NCBI GenBank assembly: GCA_016839165.1
Contig: CP069300.1
Span: 6,830,001-6,894,000, forward strand
Source of the DNA: Bradyrhizobium sp. PSBB068
GTDB lineage: Bacteria > Pseudomonadota > Alphaproteobacteria > Rhizobiales > Xanthobacteraceae
Reading direction: 5' to 3'
DNA length: 64,000 nucleotides
Of the stretch, positions 9,698-17,744 are shown one piece after another. Position numbers and translations under genes: made by a program. The notes under the pieces were generated by a model. It made no database searches. It saw nothing but the letters and a program-made list of their open reading frames with translations, and was not told the DNA's origin. The number at the start of each line of letters is the position of its first letter. The first letter of the stretch is position 1.

Positions 9698-11326
9698 TCA
9701 ATTCAGGCCGGATGCGCGCGCCAGCGCCGCATCGAGCGCAGGCCGCGCCGCGTTGCGGAAGCGTGCCGCGACATAACCATCCGGCCGCAGCAGATAGGCG
9801 GTGCCGGGCTCAGCATCGTAGCGCTTGCCGGCAAGGCCGCGCGCATCGACCAGCCCGCCCTCACCGCCGACCCGGATAGTGCCGACGCCCTCGGGGACAT
9901 CGACAGCCGTGCCATTGCCAAACTCCAGCAGCGTGAAGCGCGTCCCCTGCCTGATGAAAACATCGGTCAGATAGGTCGCACCACCGCCCTGCTCCGTCAG
10001 CGGCGCATCCAGCATCGAGGCGCCCGGCCGCGGGCCGCCGCGCCAATCGTCGCGATCGCCACTCGACAGCGGCGTGTCGTAGACCGACGGCACCGACAGC
10101 CGGCCGCCATTGACCATGCGCTTGCCGAACTCGGTATCCTCCGCGAGCGACAGCACGGCTTGCCGCAGCCGCGCCTCCTGCTTCGTCACCGGCGCCATGA
10201 AATCGGTCGAACGCGTGGACTCGCGGATGTTCTCGTCCGCCGCCGCGCTGCGCTCGATGTGGTAGCTCTCCAGCAGGCTTTCCGGCGACAGCCGCCGCAG
10301 CACGCGGTCGAGCTTCCAAGCCAGGTTCTCGGCGTCCTCGAGGCCTGAATTGGCGCCGCGGGCACCGAACGGCGAGACCTGGTGCGCGGAATCGCCGGCG
10401 AAGATCACGCGGCCGTGGATGAACCTGGCCATCCGGCGACACTGGAACTTGTACAGCGAAATCCACTCGAACTCGAACTTGTCATGTCCGAGCATGCGTT
10501 CGATCCGCGGCCGGACATTCTCCGGCTGCTTCTCGGCGATGGGATCGGCATCCGGATTGAGCTGCAGGTCGATGCGCCAGATGTCGTCCGGCTGCTTGTG
10601 CAGCAGCGCCGAGCGCCCGGCATGGAACGGCGGATCGAACCAGAACCAGCGTTCGGTCGGGAACGCCGCCGTCATCTTGACGTCGGCGATCAGGAACTGG
10701 TCTTCGAACACCTGGCCTGCGAACTCAGCGCCGACCATCTGCCGCAGCGACGAACGCGCGCCGTCGCAGGCGACGACGAACGAAGCATGCACCTGGTAGG
10801 AGCCTTCAGGCGTTGCGATGGTCAGCGCGACGCCGTCGTTGCGGCTCTCCAGCGCGATCACCTTGTTGCGCCAGCGCAGATCGATCTCGGGCAATTGCTC
10901 GACGCGGTCGACCAGATAGGCCTCGGCGTAGAATTGCTGCAGGTTGATGAAGGCTGGCCGCTTGTGGCCTTCCTCGGGAAGCAAATTGAACTGGTAGAGT
11001 TGCGAGGCGCCGTGAAAGATCTTGCCGACGCTCCACACCACGCCCTTCTCGACCATGCGGTCGCCGACGCCGAGGCGATCCCAGAACTCCAGCGAGCGCT
11101 TCGAGAAGCAGATCGCGCGCGAGCCTTCGCCGATCCGGTCGGCATCGTCGAGCAGCACCACGCGCTGGCCGCGCTGCGCGAGATCGATCGCGAGCGACAA
11201 GCCCACTGGCCCGGCACCGACCACGACGACCGGATGCTCCGCCACATTGGCGCCCGACCGCTCCTGGTCGGGGTGGCGGCGATAGCCGAACTGGGTTTTG
11301 GCCTGTGCCGAGTTGGCGTTTGCCAT
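9698..11326 (-). CDS. FAD-dependent aromatic hydroxylase (MhpA/PHBH-like)
   Basis: The 542-residue flavoprotein has the class A monooxygenase motifs: GAGPVG at 37-42 (FAD ADP part), the CDGARS motif with D188-G189 (FAD/NADPH), and FAGDSAHQVSPFGARG from 309 (ribityl binding). A C-terminal thioredoxin-like extension fits the 3-(3-hydroxyphenyl)propionate hydroxylase type. It is the first gene of the run leading to hmgA and fahA, so it probably makes homogentisate or another dihydroxylated aromatic, for example from a hydroxyphenylacetate. A MarR regulator is divergent at 11493. The exact substrate is inferred from context only. Confidence 0.87.
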   Translation of the reverse strand: MANANSAQAKTQFGYRRHPDQERSGANVAEHPVVVVGAGPVGLSLAIDLAQRGQRVVLLDDADRIGEGSRAICFSKRSLEFWDRLGVGDRMVEKGVVWSVGKIFHGASQLYQFNLLPEEGHKRPAFINLQQFYAEAYLVDRVEQLPEIDLRWRNKVIALESRNDGVALTIATPEGSYQVHASFVVACDGARSSLRQMVGAEFAGQVFEDQFLIADVKMTAAFPTERWFWFDPPFHAGRSALLHKQPDDIWRIDLQLNPDADPIAEKQPENVRPRIERMLGHDKFEFEWISLYKFQCRRMARFIHGRVIFAGDSAHQVSPFGARGANSGLEDAENLAWKLDRVLRRLSPESLLESYHIERSAAADENIRESTRSTDFMAPVTKQEARLRQAVLSLAEDTEFGKRMVNGGRLSVPSVYDTPLSSGDRDDWRGGPRPGASMLDAPLTEQGGGATYLTDVFIRQGTRFTLLEFGNGTAVDVPEGVGTIRVGGEGGLVDARGLAGKRYDAEPGTAYLLRPDGYVAARFRNAARPALDAALARASGLN

Positions 11327-11422
11327 GCGTGACCCTGGATGTTCCCTTGCGCCGGCTTTTGGCTGCGGCTTGTGTGTGACTGGCTTGCGACCAGCATCTT
11401 GCGGGCCGGCCGCGACCTTGCT

Positions 11423-11452
11423 AAATTAGTCTCACTTGCAACTATCTTAAAC
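11423..11452. promoter_or_regulatory. AT-rich imperfect dyad between the hydroxylase and MarR genes
   Basis: The stretch AATTAGTCTCACTTGCAACT and the bases after it form an imperfect dyad (TTAGT ... ACTAT) in the only AT-rich part of the divergent intergenic region. MarR proteins usually bind such sites of 16-20 bases. The assignment is tentative. Confidence 0.3.
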
Positions 11453-11492
11453 CCCCAGTCGGGGCCGCCGTCAACTCAAATTGGAGGGATTT

Positions 11493-12053
11493 TTGGCTAG
11501 GACCTCTGCGAGCCAGCCTCCGATCCGGCAGCGCAGCGCCGTGGAAGCAGACACGCGCGACGATGCCGCACCGGCGAAGAAGCGCCTCGACCTGTTCCAC
11601 TTCATGCCGTTCCGCCTCAACCGGGTGGCGGCCGAGGTGAGTTCGGCGCTGTCGAGCGAATATCAGGCGCGCTACGGCCTCGACATTCCGGAGTGGCGCG
11701 TGCTCGCCACGCTCGGTTTCCGCAGCGATCCCTGCAGCGCGCAATACATCGCGCACTGCACCCGCACGCATAAATCCACCATCAGCCGCGCAGTGTCGGC
11801 ACTGATGGAGCGCGAGATCGTCGAGCGCGTCGAGAACGCGGACGACCGCCGCGAATTCCGCCTGCGGCTAACGAAGAAGGGCCAGGCGCTGTATGAAGAG
11901 CTGATCCCGCGGCTGTTGCGCAAGGAGCATGAGATCCTGTCCTGCCTGTCCGCGCAGGAACGCCGCGACCTCGGCCGCCTGCTCGGCAAGGTCGAGACCA
12001 GCCTCGAGCTGGTGCAGACCAGCGAAGAGGCCGACGCGAAAGACGTGTATTAG
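11493..12053 (+). CDS. MarR family transcriptional regulator
   Basis: The protein of about 186 residues has the MarR winged helix: recognition segment CTRTHKSTISRAVSALMERE and wing VENADDRREFRLRLTKKG. MarR proteins are dimeric repressors that respond to aromatic acids. The divergent position suggests that it represses the hydroxylase-DUF2783-MBL-hmgA-fahA run and responds to homogentisate or its precursor. The frame opens with TTG at 11481, but GGAGGG at 11483-11488 points to the TTG at 11493 as start. Confidence 0.9.
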   Translation: MARTSASQPPIRQRSAVEADTRDDAAPAKKRLDLFHFMPFRLNRVAAEVSSALSSEYQARYGLDIPEWRVLATLGFRSDPCSAQYIAHCTRTHKSTISRAVSALMEREIVERVENADDRREFRLRLTKKGQALYEELIPRLLRKEHEILSCLSAQERRDLGRLLGKVETSLELVQTSEEADAKDVY

Positions 12054-12062
12054 GCCACCCCC

Positions 12063-12168
12063 TCGTCATCCCGGGGCGACGCGCCAGCGTCGAGCCCGGA
12101 ATCCATTGATCTACGGACCGTGCGGCCTGATGGCTTCCGGGCTCGTGCTTCGCACGCCCCGGAATGGC
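12063..12168. repeat. Family B palindromic intergenic repeat, copy 2
   Basis: CGTCATCCCGGGG at the left and CCCCGGAATGGCG at the right are the outer arms, with GAGCCCGGAATCCAT and a complementary inner arm. The repeat lies between convergent genes, MarR and the dehydrogenase at 12180. Confidence 0.75.
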
Positions 12169-12179
12169 GGTGGAGGGAG

Positions 12180-13061
12180 CTACGCCTTGTCGATGTGCTT
12201 CGCGATCACAGGGAAATAATTATCCTTCGATCCCTTGTCGATCGCCTCCTGCAACACCGTACCGATCAGCTCGGCGCCGCGGATTGCGATGCCGGCGTCG
12301 GCGGCGAGCTCCAGCGCGTAGGACAGATCCTTCAGCGCATATTCGGTCGAGAACGCGCGCTCCGGAAATACGCCCGGCACGATTGCCTTCATGCCGTGGT
12401 TGCGCAGCGCGAAGCTGTCGGCGGAGCCTTTCGACAGGGTGTCCAGCAGCAGTTTTGGATCGACGCCGTTGTGCTTTGCCACCGCGACGGCTTCAGCCAG
12501 CGCGTTCACGGTCTCGAACAGCACCATGTTGTTGAGGATCTTGGTCACCTGGCCGGCGCCGACCTCGCCGCAATTGGTGACGTCGGTGGCAAAGCAGCGG
12601 ATCAAGGGCTCGATCGCGGCATAGAGCGCGGGCACCGCACCGACCATCACGCTGAGCGTGCCGTCCTGCGCCGCCTGCCGGGTGCGCGCGATCGGCGCAT
12701 CGGCCCAGGCCGCCCCCTTGGCCTTGAGCTGCCCGGCAAAGTCGCGGGTCTGGCTGACCGACGACGTGCCGAGATCGACCACGACCTGGCCGGCTCTCGC
12801 ATGCTTCAGAATGCCGTCACCCTCGAACACCGCGCGCACATGCTTGGCGCTCGGCAGGCAGAGGAACAGCACATCGCTCTGCTTGATGACGTCGGCGACG
12901 GAGCCGGCGACCTCGGCGCCATCGGCGCGGAGCCGTTGCAACGGCTCGGCCGAAAGGTCGAATACGACGACGCGCTTCCCGCTCTTCTTGACCAGGTTGC
13001 GGCAAATCGGCTCACCCATCACGCCGAGGCCGATGAATCCGAGAGTCTTGGTGTCAGTCAT
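12180..13061 (-). CDS. NAD(P)-dependent beta-hydroxyacid dehydrogenase (HIBADH-like)
   Basis: The 293-residue protein has the Rossmann signature FIGLGVMGEPICRNL (G11-G16) and the catalytic lysine K174 in GQVTKILNNMV with N178, as in 3-hydroxyisobutyrate and tartronate semialdehyde dehydrogenases. The usual substrate-binding SGG after DAP is replaced: DAPIARTRQAAQDGTL. This marks a subgroup with a different substrate. It follows the lactonase-type hydrolase gene by 61 bases on the same strand, so a lactone or ester may be opened to a hydroxy acid and then oxidised. The longer upstream frame to 13493 is a shadow of the hydrolase gene. Confidence 0.9.
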   Translation of the reverse strand: MTDTKTLGFIGLGVMGEPICRNLVKKSGKRVVVFDLSAEPLQRLRADGAEVAGSVADVIKQSDVLFLCLPSAKHVRAVFEGDGILKHARAGQVVVDLGTSSVSQTRDFAGQLKAKGAAWADAPIARTRQAAQDGTLSVMVGAVPALYAAIEPLIRCFATDVTNCGEVGAGQVTKILNNMVLFETVNALAEAVAVAKHNGVDPKLLLDTLSKGSADSFALRNHGMKAIVPGVFPERAFSTEYALKDLSYALELAADAGIAIRGAELIGTVLQEAIDKGSKDNYFPVIAKHIDKA

Positions 13062-13122
13062 ATCGCTGCTTCTTTTTGACGTTTCTTGAGTGGTGGAGAT
13101 GCGCCTCGCCCGATCGGCGAGG

Positions 13123-13929
13123 CTATTTCGCGAATGATCGCGACGGCGCCAGATGCAGCGCGAACGCATCGACCTTGTCGCTGGCGCGCGGATAGATCTC
13201 GCTGACGATCGGATCGTGGCCGGGGATGAAGCGGTCGGGATGGCCGGCGAGCCGCTCGACGGTCTCCCAGCCCTGCGCCATGTCGCCGACATTGTAGACG
13301 ATCGGGAACGGGCTCTTCTTGTGCAAGTTCGCGTAGTAATGCGCGGCGTCCGACGCCAGAACGACAGGGCCGCGCGCGGTCTCGACCCGCACCACCTGCA
13401 AGCCGTCGGAATGGCCGCCGACGCGATGCACGGTGACGCCAGGCGCGATCTCGCCGTCGCCGGAATGAAAGGTGACACGCTCGCCATAGACATGGCGCAC
13501 CATCTGGGTGACGTGTTCGATCGAGAACGGATGGCGCAGCATGCCGTTGCACATGCAGCGGCCGGTCGCGTAGCTCATCTCGCGTTCCTGCAGATGGAAT
13601 TTGGCGTTCGGGAAGCGATCCAGATTGCCGGCGTGGTCGTAATGCAGATGGGTGACGATGACGTCACGGATCGCGTCGGCGCTGACACCGAAATTGGCCA
13701 GCGCATCGACCGGGTTGAGCGTCAGCTTGCGGGCGCGCGCCTTGGCCTCCTCGGCGTTGAAGCCGGTGTCGACCAGGATATCGCGGCCGTGGCCACGGAC
13801 CAGCCAGACGAAATAGTCGAGATCCTGCGCCGTGGTGTCGTGCGGATCGGGGACCAGGAAATTGAGGTGCGGCGTGCGCGGCGACATCGTCGCATAGCGC
13901 AGGGCGTAGATTTCGTAGGCGTTTCCCAT
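13123..13929 (-). CDS. MBL-fold hydrolase, N-acyl homoserine lactonase-like
   Basis: The 268-residue protein carries the complete metal motif THLHYDHAGN (H94, H96, D98, H99), followed by GGHSDGLQ and ASDAAHYY, which is the order of AHL lactonases of the AttM/AiiB type. It could open a lactone ring of a quorum signal or a metabolic lactone. The operon partner is a beta-hydroxyacid dehydrogenase, which argues for a metabolic role. The start at ATG 13929 gives a normal length; the frame open to 14064 lacks support. Confidence 0.88.
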   Translation of the reverse strand: MGNAYEIYALRYATMSPRTPHLNFLVPDPHDTTAQDLDYFVWLVRGHGRDILVDTGFNAEEAKARARKLTLNPVDALANFGVSADAIRDVIVTHLHYDHAGNLDRFPNAKFHLQEREMSYATGRCMCNGMLRHPFSIEHVTQMVRHVYGERVTFHSGDGEIAPGVTVHRVGGHSDGLQVVRVETARGPVVLASDAAHYYANLHKKSPFPIVYNVGDMAQGWETVERLAGHPDRFIPGHDPIVSEIYPRASDKVDAFALHLAPSRSFAK

Positions 13930-14053
13930 CGGTTTCGCTCTTGTTTGCGGTTGTGTTTTGAATGGCTTGCCGTCCCGAGCACAAAGCCATCGCCCTGCGC
14001 AAAGGTCAAACCGCGCGCAGTGCGACGAGCGCATGACAGGGGGCTGGAGCCAC

Positions 14054-14069
14054 TGTGAGTGCAATCACA
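14054..14069. promoter_or_regulatory. Perfect CRP-type operator
   Basis: The bases TGTGAGTGCAATCACA match TGTGA-N6-TCACA exactly. The site lies 125 bases before the lactonase-like gene and 234 bases before the caspase-fold gene. The local CRP-like protein at 22503 keeps the residues that read this sequence, so it is a candidate binder. Confidence 0.6.
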
Positions 14070-14184
14070 CTATCGGTTCATAGGAACCGGCACCATGCCG
14101 CGATGGCGATGGCCGCCATGACCGGATGCTGTTGCACTGCGGTCTCGCGGCCGTCACGGCAATAAGCGATGCTGCGACAAGCCG

Positions 14185-14214
14185 TTGACGGGAGTTCGGC
14201 CGTGGTTTGATAAT
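14185..14214 (+). promoter_or_regulatory. Putative sigma-70 promoter of the pseudo-caspase gene
   Basis: TTGACG at 14185-14190 and GATAAT at 14209-14214 are separated by 18 bases. This would start a transcript about 80 bases before the gene at 14303. It is a sequence match only. Confidence 0.45.
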
Positions 14215-14302
14215 GGATTTTCGCTAGAGTAAGGTTCCCGGGGCGCAGGCCGAAAGCGGCGCCATTTCCATCGGAATGCCGCGATCTGGATTTGCCGCGA
14301 TT

Positions 14303-15844
14303 ATGAAAATCCGCCTTGCCTTGCTCGCCACGCTGATTTTTTCAATCGCGTCGCCCACCCTGTCCATCGCCGCCGGCGACCGTTTCGCGCTGGTGATCGG
14401 CAACGCCAAGTATCCGGACGCCGACGCGCCGCTGAAGGAGCCGGTCAATGACGCCCGCGACGTCGCCGACGAGCTCAAGCGCGATGGCTTCACCGTCGAG
14501 GTCGGCGAGAACCTGACCGGCGACGGCATGCACCGCGCCTTCGACCGGCTCTATGGCAAGATCAAGCCGGGCTCGGTCGCGCTGATCTTCTTCTCGGGTT
14601 ACGGCATCCAGTCGAACCGGCAGAGCTACATGATCCCGATCGACGCCCAGATCTGGGCCGAGGCCGACGTCCGCCGCGACGGCTTCAGCCTCGAGACCGT
14701 GCTCGGCGAGATCAACAGCCGCGGCGCCGGGGTCAAGATCGCGCTGATCGACGCCTCCAGGCGCAACCCGTTCGAGCGCCGCTTCCGCAGCTTCTCGGCG
14801 GGACTCGCCCCTGTCATCGCACCCAACGGCACGCTGGTGATGTATTCGGCCGCGCTGTCGTCCGTCGTCTCGGACAATGGCAGCGACCGCAGCCTGTTCG
14901 TGCGGGAACTGCTGAAGGAGATCCGCACCCCGGACCTGATGGCGGAGGAAACGCTGAACCGCACCCGGGTCGGCGTGACCCGCGCCTCGCGGCAGGAGCA
15001 GGTGCCATGGATTTCGTCGTCCTTGGCTGAAGATTTTTCATTCATTCCGGGCGGCGCACCGGGAGCCCTGAGCGCTGCGCCCGCCCCCGCCGCAACTCCG
15101 TCAACTGAGGTCGCAACGGCACCGCCGGCTCCGCCTCCACCAGCCCCGCCCGCGGCAACGCCGACGCCGGCACCGGCGCCTCCTGCGGCAACCGCGCCGA
15201 CACCACCGCCTGCACCGCCGAAGCCGTCAGTGGCGACCGCACCGCCGTCTCCGCCAAAAGCGCCGGAGATCGCACTGCCGCCACCCGCACCGCCTCCGCC
15301 CGTAGTGATCCAGCCCACGCCGGCTCCAGGCAATCCGCCTGCGCTTGCCGATGATCCGACGATCAAGAGCCTGAGCGACCGGCTGGGCAAGAACCCGGAC
15401 GACGCGGCTGCGCTGTATCGCCGCGGCCAGGTCTATGCCAGCAAGGGTGCCTACGACCTCGCGGTGAAGGACTTCACCGATTCGCTGCGGCTGAACCCGA
15501 AGGATGTCGAAGCCTACAACAACCGCTGCTGGGTCCGCACCGTGATCGGGGACCTGCAGGCGGCGCTGAAGGACTGCAACGAGGCGCTGCGGCTGCGCCC
15601 GAACTTCGTCGATGCGCTCGACAGCCGGGGCCTGATGAACCTGAAGGGCGGGCAGAACAAGAACGCCATCGCCGATTTCGACGCCGCGCTGAAGATCAAC
15701 CCGCGGCTGACCTCGTCGCTGTACGGGCGCGGCCTCGCCAAGAAGCGCAACGGCGCGGTGGCGGAGGGCGATCTCGACATCGCCAACGCCAAGGCGATGG
15801 ACCCGAACATCGTCAAGGAATTCGCCGACTACGGCGTGCAATGA
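14303..15844 (+). CDS. Caspase-fold protein lacking the catalytic dyad, with TPR repeats
   Basis: From ATG 14303 the 513-residue protein begins with a signal peptide (about residues 1-24). An ATG at 14276 would add nine residues. Residues 25-240 form a caspase p20 (peptidase C14) domain. The usual SGHG reads SGYG (Y100) and the usual DACR reads DASR (S152), so both catalytic residues are replaced and it is very likely not a protease. A Pro/Ala-rich linker (about 255-345) leads to roughly four tetratricopeptide repeats, suited to protein binding. It is the first gene of a run containing an OmpA-like protein, an efflux adaptor and an RND pump. A scaffold or envelope assembly role is inferred. 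A paralogue without TPRs lies at 30516. Confidence 0.85.
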   Translation: MKIRLALLATLIFSIASPTLSIAAGDRFALVIGNAKYPDADAPLKEPVNDARDVADELKRDGFTVEVGENLTGDGMHRAFDRLYGKIKPGSVALIFFSGYGIQSNRQSYMIPIDAQIWAEADVRRDGFSLETVLGEINSRGAGVKIALIDASRRNPFERRFRSFSAGLAPVIAPNGTLVMYSAALSSVVSDNGSDRSLFVRELLKEIRTPDLMAEETLNRTRVGVTRASRQEQVPWISSSLAEDFSFIPGGAPGALSAAPAPAATPSTEVATAPPAPPPPAPPAATPTPAPAPPAATAPTPPPAPPKPSVATAPPSPPKAPEIALPPPAPPPPVVIQPTPAPGNPPALADDPTIKSLSDRLGKNPDDAAALYRRGQVYASKGAYDLAVKDFTDSLRLNPKDVEAYNNRCWVRTVIGDLQAALKDCNEALRLRPNFVDALDSRGLMNLKGGQNKNAIADFDAALKINPRLTSSLYGRGLAKKRNGAVAEGDLDIANAKAMDPNIVKEFADYGVQ

Positions 15845-15987
15845 CAGATCAGGCAAGGCCGGCCCGCGGCTCGAACCACGGATGAAATCGCGCGACTAAT
15901 CAGAGGGTACGTGCCGGGCAGCGATGCCGGCAAAATCGATCTGACACGTTGCATGGAACCGCGCCAGCCTGCGCAGGAGGGACCGAG

Positions 15988-16638
15988 ATGTTCAAGCCGT
16001 CGGCGAAGGCCGCAATCCTTTCAGTCGTGACCGTCGGCGCCATGCTGTCATTCGACATGGCGGTCGCCCGCGCCGGTGACAACGTCACCGAGGACCAGAT
16101 CATCAAGGCGCTGACGCCCGAGAAGAAGCCGCTGACCCGCGGCCTCTCGGTCGGCCCGCAGACCTCGCCCGGGCTGAACGCCGACCAGGCCAAGTTCGTG
16201 CAGAGCGTTCGCGGCCGCGCCACCCGCTCGCTGTCCTCGACCGAACGCGAGGAAATCGCGACCATCGTCCAGGACAAGCCGAAGATCGATCTCGAGATCA
16301 ACTTCGACTACAACTCCGCCGACATCAGCGCGAAGTCGCTGCCCTCGGTACAGGCGCTCGGCCGCGCCCTGACCAATCAGGATCTGAAGGGCTCGACCTT
16401 CGTGGTCGCAGGTCACACCGACGCGGCCGGCGGCGAGGAATACAATCAGGGCCTCTCGGAGCGCCGCGCCGACGCCATCAAGCGCTATCTCGTCGACAAA
16501 TACGGCATCAGCGGCACCGACCTGGTCACCGTCGGCTATGGCAAGAGCAAGCTCAAGGACCCGAGCCACCCGATGGCGGACGTCAACCGGCGCGTGCAGG
16601 TCGTCAACGTCGAAAACAAGGACACCGCATCCAAATGA
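15988..16638 (+). CDS. OmpA family peptidoglycan-associated protein
   Basis: The 216-residue protein has a signal peptide and a C-terminal OmpA-like domain: INFDYNSADIS, VAGHTDAAGGEEYNQGLSE, RRADAIKRYL and VNRRVQV. This domain binds peptidoglycan in the periplasm. AGGAGGG directly precedes ATG 15988, so the TTG-initiated extension is rejected. There is no N-terminal beta barrel of OmpA size. It follows the pseudo-caspase gene by about 140 bases and precedes the efflux genes. Confidence 0.92.
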   Translation: MFKPSAKAAILSVVTVGAMLSFDMAVARAGDNVTEDQIIKALTPEKKPLTRGLSVGPQTSPGLNADQAKFVQSVRGRATRSLSSTEREEIATIVQDKPKIDLEINFDYNSADISAKSLPSVQALGRALTNQDLKGSTFVVAGHTDAAGGEEYNQGLSERRADAIKRYLVDKYGISGTDLVTVGYGKSKLKDPSHPMADVNRRVQVVNVENKDTASK

Positions 16639-16681
16639 TCCGGATGTGATGGGCGGTGGCGCGGCTCCTTTTTGAGGTTAC

Positions 16682-16722
16682 AATGCGTTCCGCACCCCGG
16701 CGGGGCGCATTTGCTTTTGGGC
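16682..16722 (+). terminator. Stem-loop with T-rich tail after the OmpA gene
   Basis: AATGCG at 16682-16687 pairs with CGCATT at 16706-16711, and CCCCG pairs with CGGGG inside it. The hairpin is followed by TTGCTTTT. It suggests that the efflux genes downstream are transcribed separately or by partial read-through. Confidence 0.55.
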
Positions 16723-16814
16723 CAATACTTCTGGGCCAAGCTCCGAAGCATCCCTCAGACGAGCGCCCAAGACAATCACTGTCATGACGCGCCAAGTTCC
16801 GGATTGATCAGGCG

Positions 16815-17732
16815 ATGAACTTTTCCCAATACCTCAAGCCTGCGCTCGGCACCGTGTTTTTCCTGGCGCTGGCCATCGCCTACTACGCATTCGAGCACCG
16901 CTCCCATCCGGAGGAGAAGGAGACGCCCGGCCAGGCGCTGGTCGTGGTGACGAAATCGACCAATGCCTGCTTCTCCGACATGGTCCGCGTCACCGGCTTC
17001 ATCGTGCCGCGCCGCGAGGCACAGGTGAATGTCGACCAGGACGGCTCCAAGGTCACCGACGTGCTGGTCCGCGAGGGCGACACCGTGACCGAGAACCAGG
17101 AACTGGCGCGATTGACCCCGCCGCCGCAGCAGGCGGCTCAGGGCAATGCCAAGCCGCTCGTGCTGCGCGCGCCGGCGGCCGGCCTCGTCACCGAGGTGCG
17201 CACCGCGCCCGGCGCACCGGCCTCGCCGCAGGCTCCCCCGATGTTCAAGATCTCGGTCAACAACGAGATCGAGCTCGACGCCGAGGTGCCGGGCTTCCAG
17301 CTCCTGAAGCTCAATCCGGGCGCCAATGTCCGGATCAGCCGCGACGACGCACCCGACATCGTCGGCAAGGTTCGCCAGATCTCGCCGCAGATCGACCGCG
17401 CCACCCAGCTCGGCCACGTCCGCATCACCATCAACAACAATCCGACGCTGAAGGTCGGCATGTTCGCGCGCGCCAATATCGACGCCAAGCGCTCCTGCGG
17501 CGTCGCGGTGCCGCGCACGGCGATCGACCGTCTGACCTTGCAGGTGGTGAAGGGCAACACGATCGAGACCCGCAGGGTGCGCGTCGGACTGACCTCCGAC
17601 ACCTCGACCGAAATCCTTGATGGCCTCGACGTCGGCGAAATCGTCGTGGCCGATGCTGGCACCTCGCTGCATGACGGCGACCAGATCAAGACCATGTTCG
17701 CCGAAGAACTCGATCGCACGCGATCACGGTAA
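16815..17732 (+). CDS. Efflux RND periplasmic adaptor (HlyD/MFP), Cys-bearing type
   Basis: The 305-residue protein has one N-terminal membrane segment (about residues 9-25) and the membrane fusion protein layout: barrel-sandwich halves around VTGFIVPRREAQVNVDQDG and LVLRAPAAGLVTEV, then a beta barrel with VGMFARANI. There is no long helical hairpin, so it is a short adaptor. It should link the RND pump at 17745, 12 bases downstream, to an outer-membrane channel, but no TolC-type gene is nearby. A motif NACFSDMVRVTG with Cys recurs as KYCFGNIVEVSG in the paralogue at 29391, and both have SCGVAVP. Confidence 0.9.
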   Translation: MNFSQYLKPALGTVFFLALAIAYYAFEHRSHPEEKETPGQALVVVTKSTNACFSDMVRVTGFIVPRREAQVNVDQDGSKVTDVLVREGDTVTENQELARLTPPPQQAAQGNAKPLVLRAPAAGLVTEVRTAPGAPASPQAPPMFKISVNNEIELDAEVPGFQLLKLNPGANVRISRDDAPDIVGKVRQISPQIDRATQLGHVRITINNNPTLKVGMFARANIDAKRSCGVAVPRTAIDRLTLQVVKGNTIETRRVRVGLTSDTSTEILDGLDVGEIVVADAGTSLHDGDQIKTMFAEELDRTRSR

Positions 17733-17744
17733 TCGGACACATCA

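Larger units (their letters stand above)
13930..14302. other. Divergent intergenic region with CRP-type site and promoter
   Basis: These 373 bases lie between two divergent genes. They hold the perfect CRP-type dyad at 14054-14069 and a likely sigma-70 promoter at 14185-14214. No additional gene was found here. The rest is GC-rich sequence without clear structure. Confidence 0.6.

Noticed and set aside
12180..13493. Fusion of the dehydrogenase to a longer N-terminus starting at 13493
   Set aside because: The extension is an out-of-frame reading of the upstream lactonase-like gene. ATG 13061 begins the Rossmann domain at the normal distance.
13123..13929. Quorum-quenching lactonase as a firm call
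   Set aside because: The metal motif fits, but the operon partner is a beta-hydroxyacid dehydrogenase and no LuxI/LuxR autoinducer pair is in the window, so only a family-level call is made.
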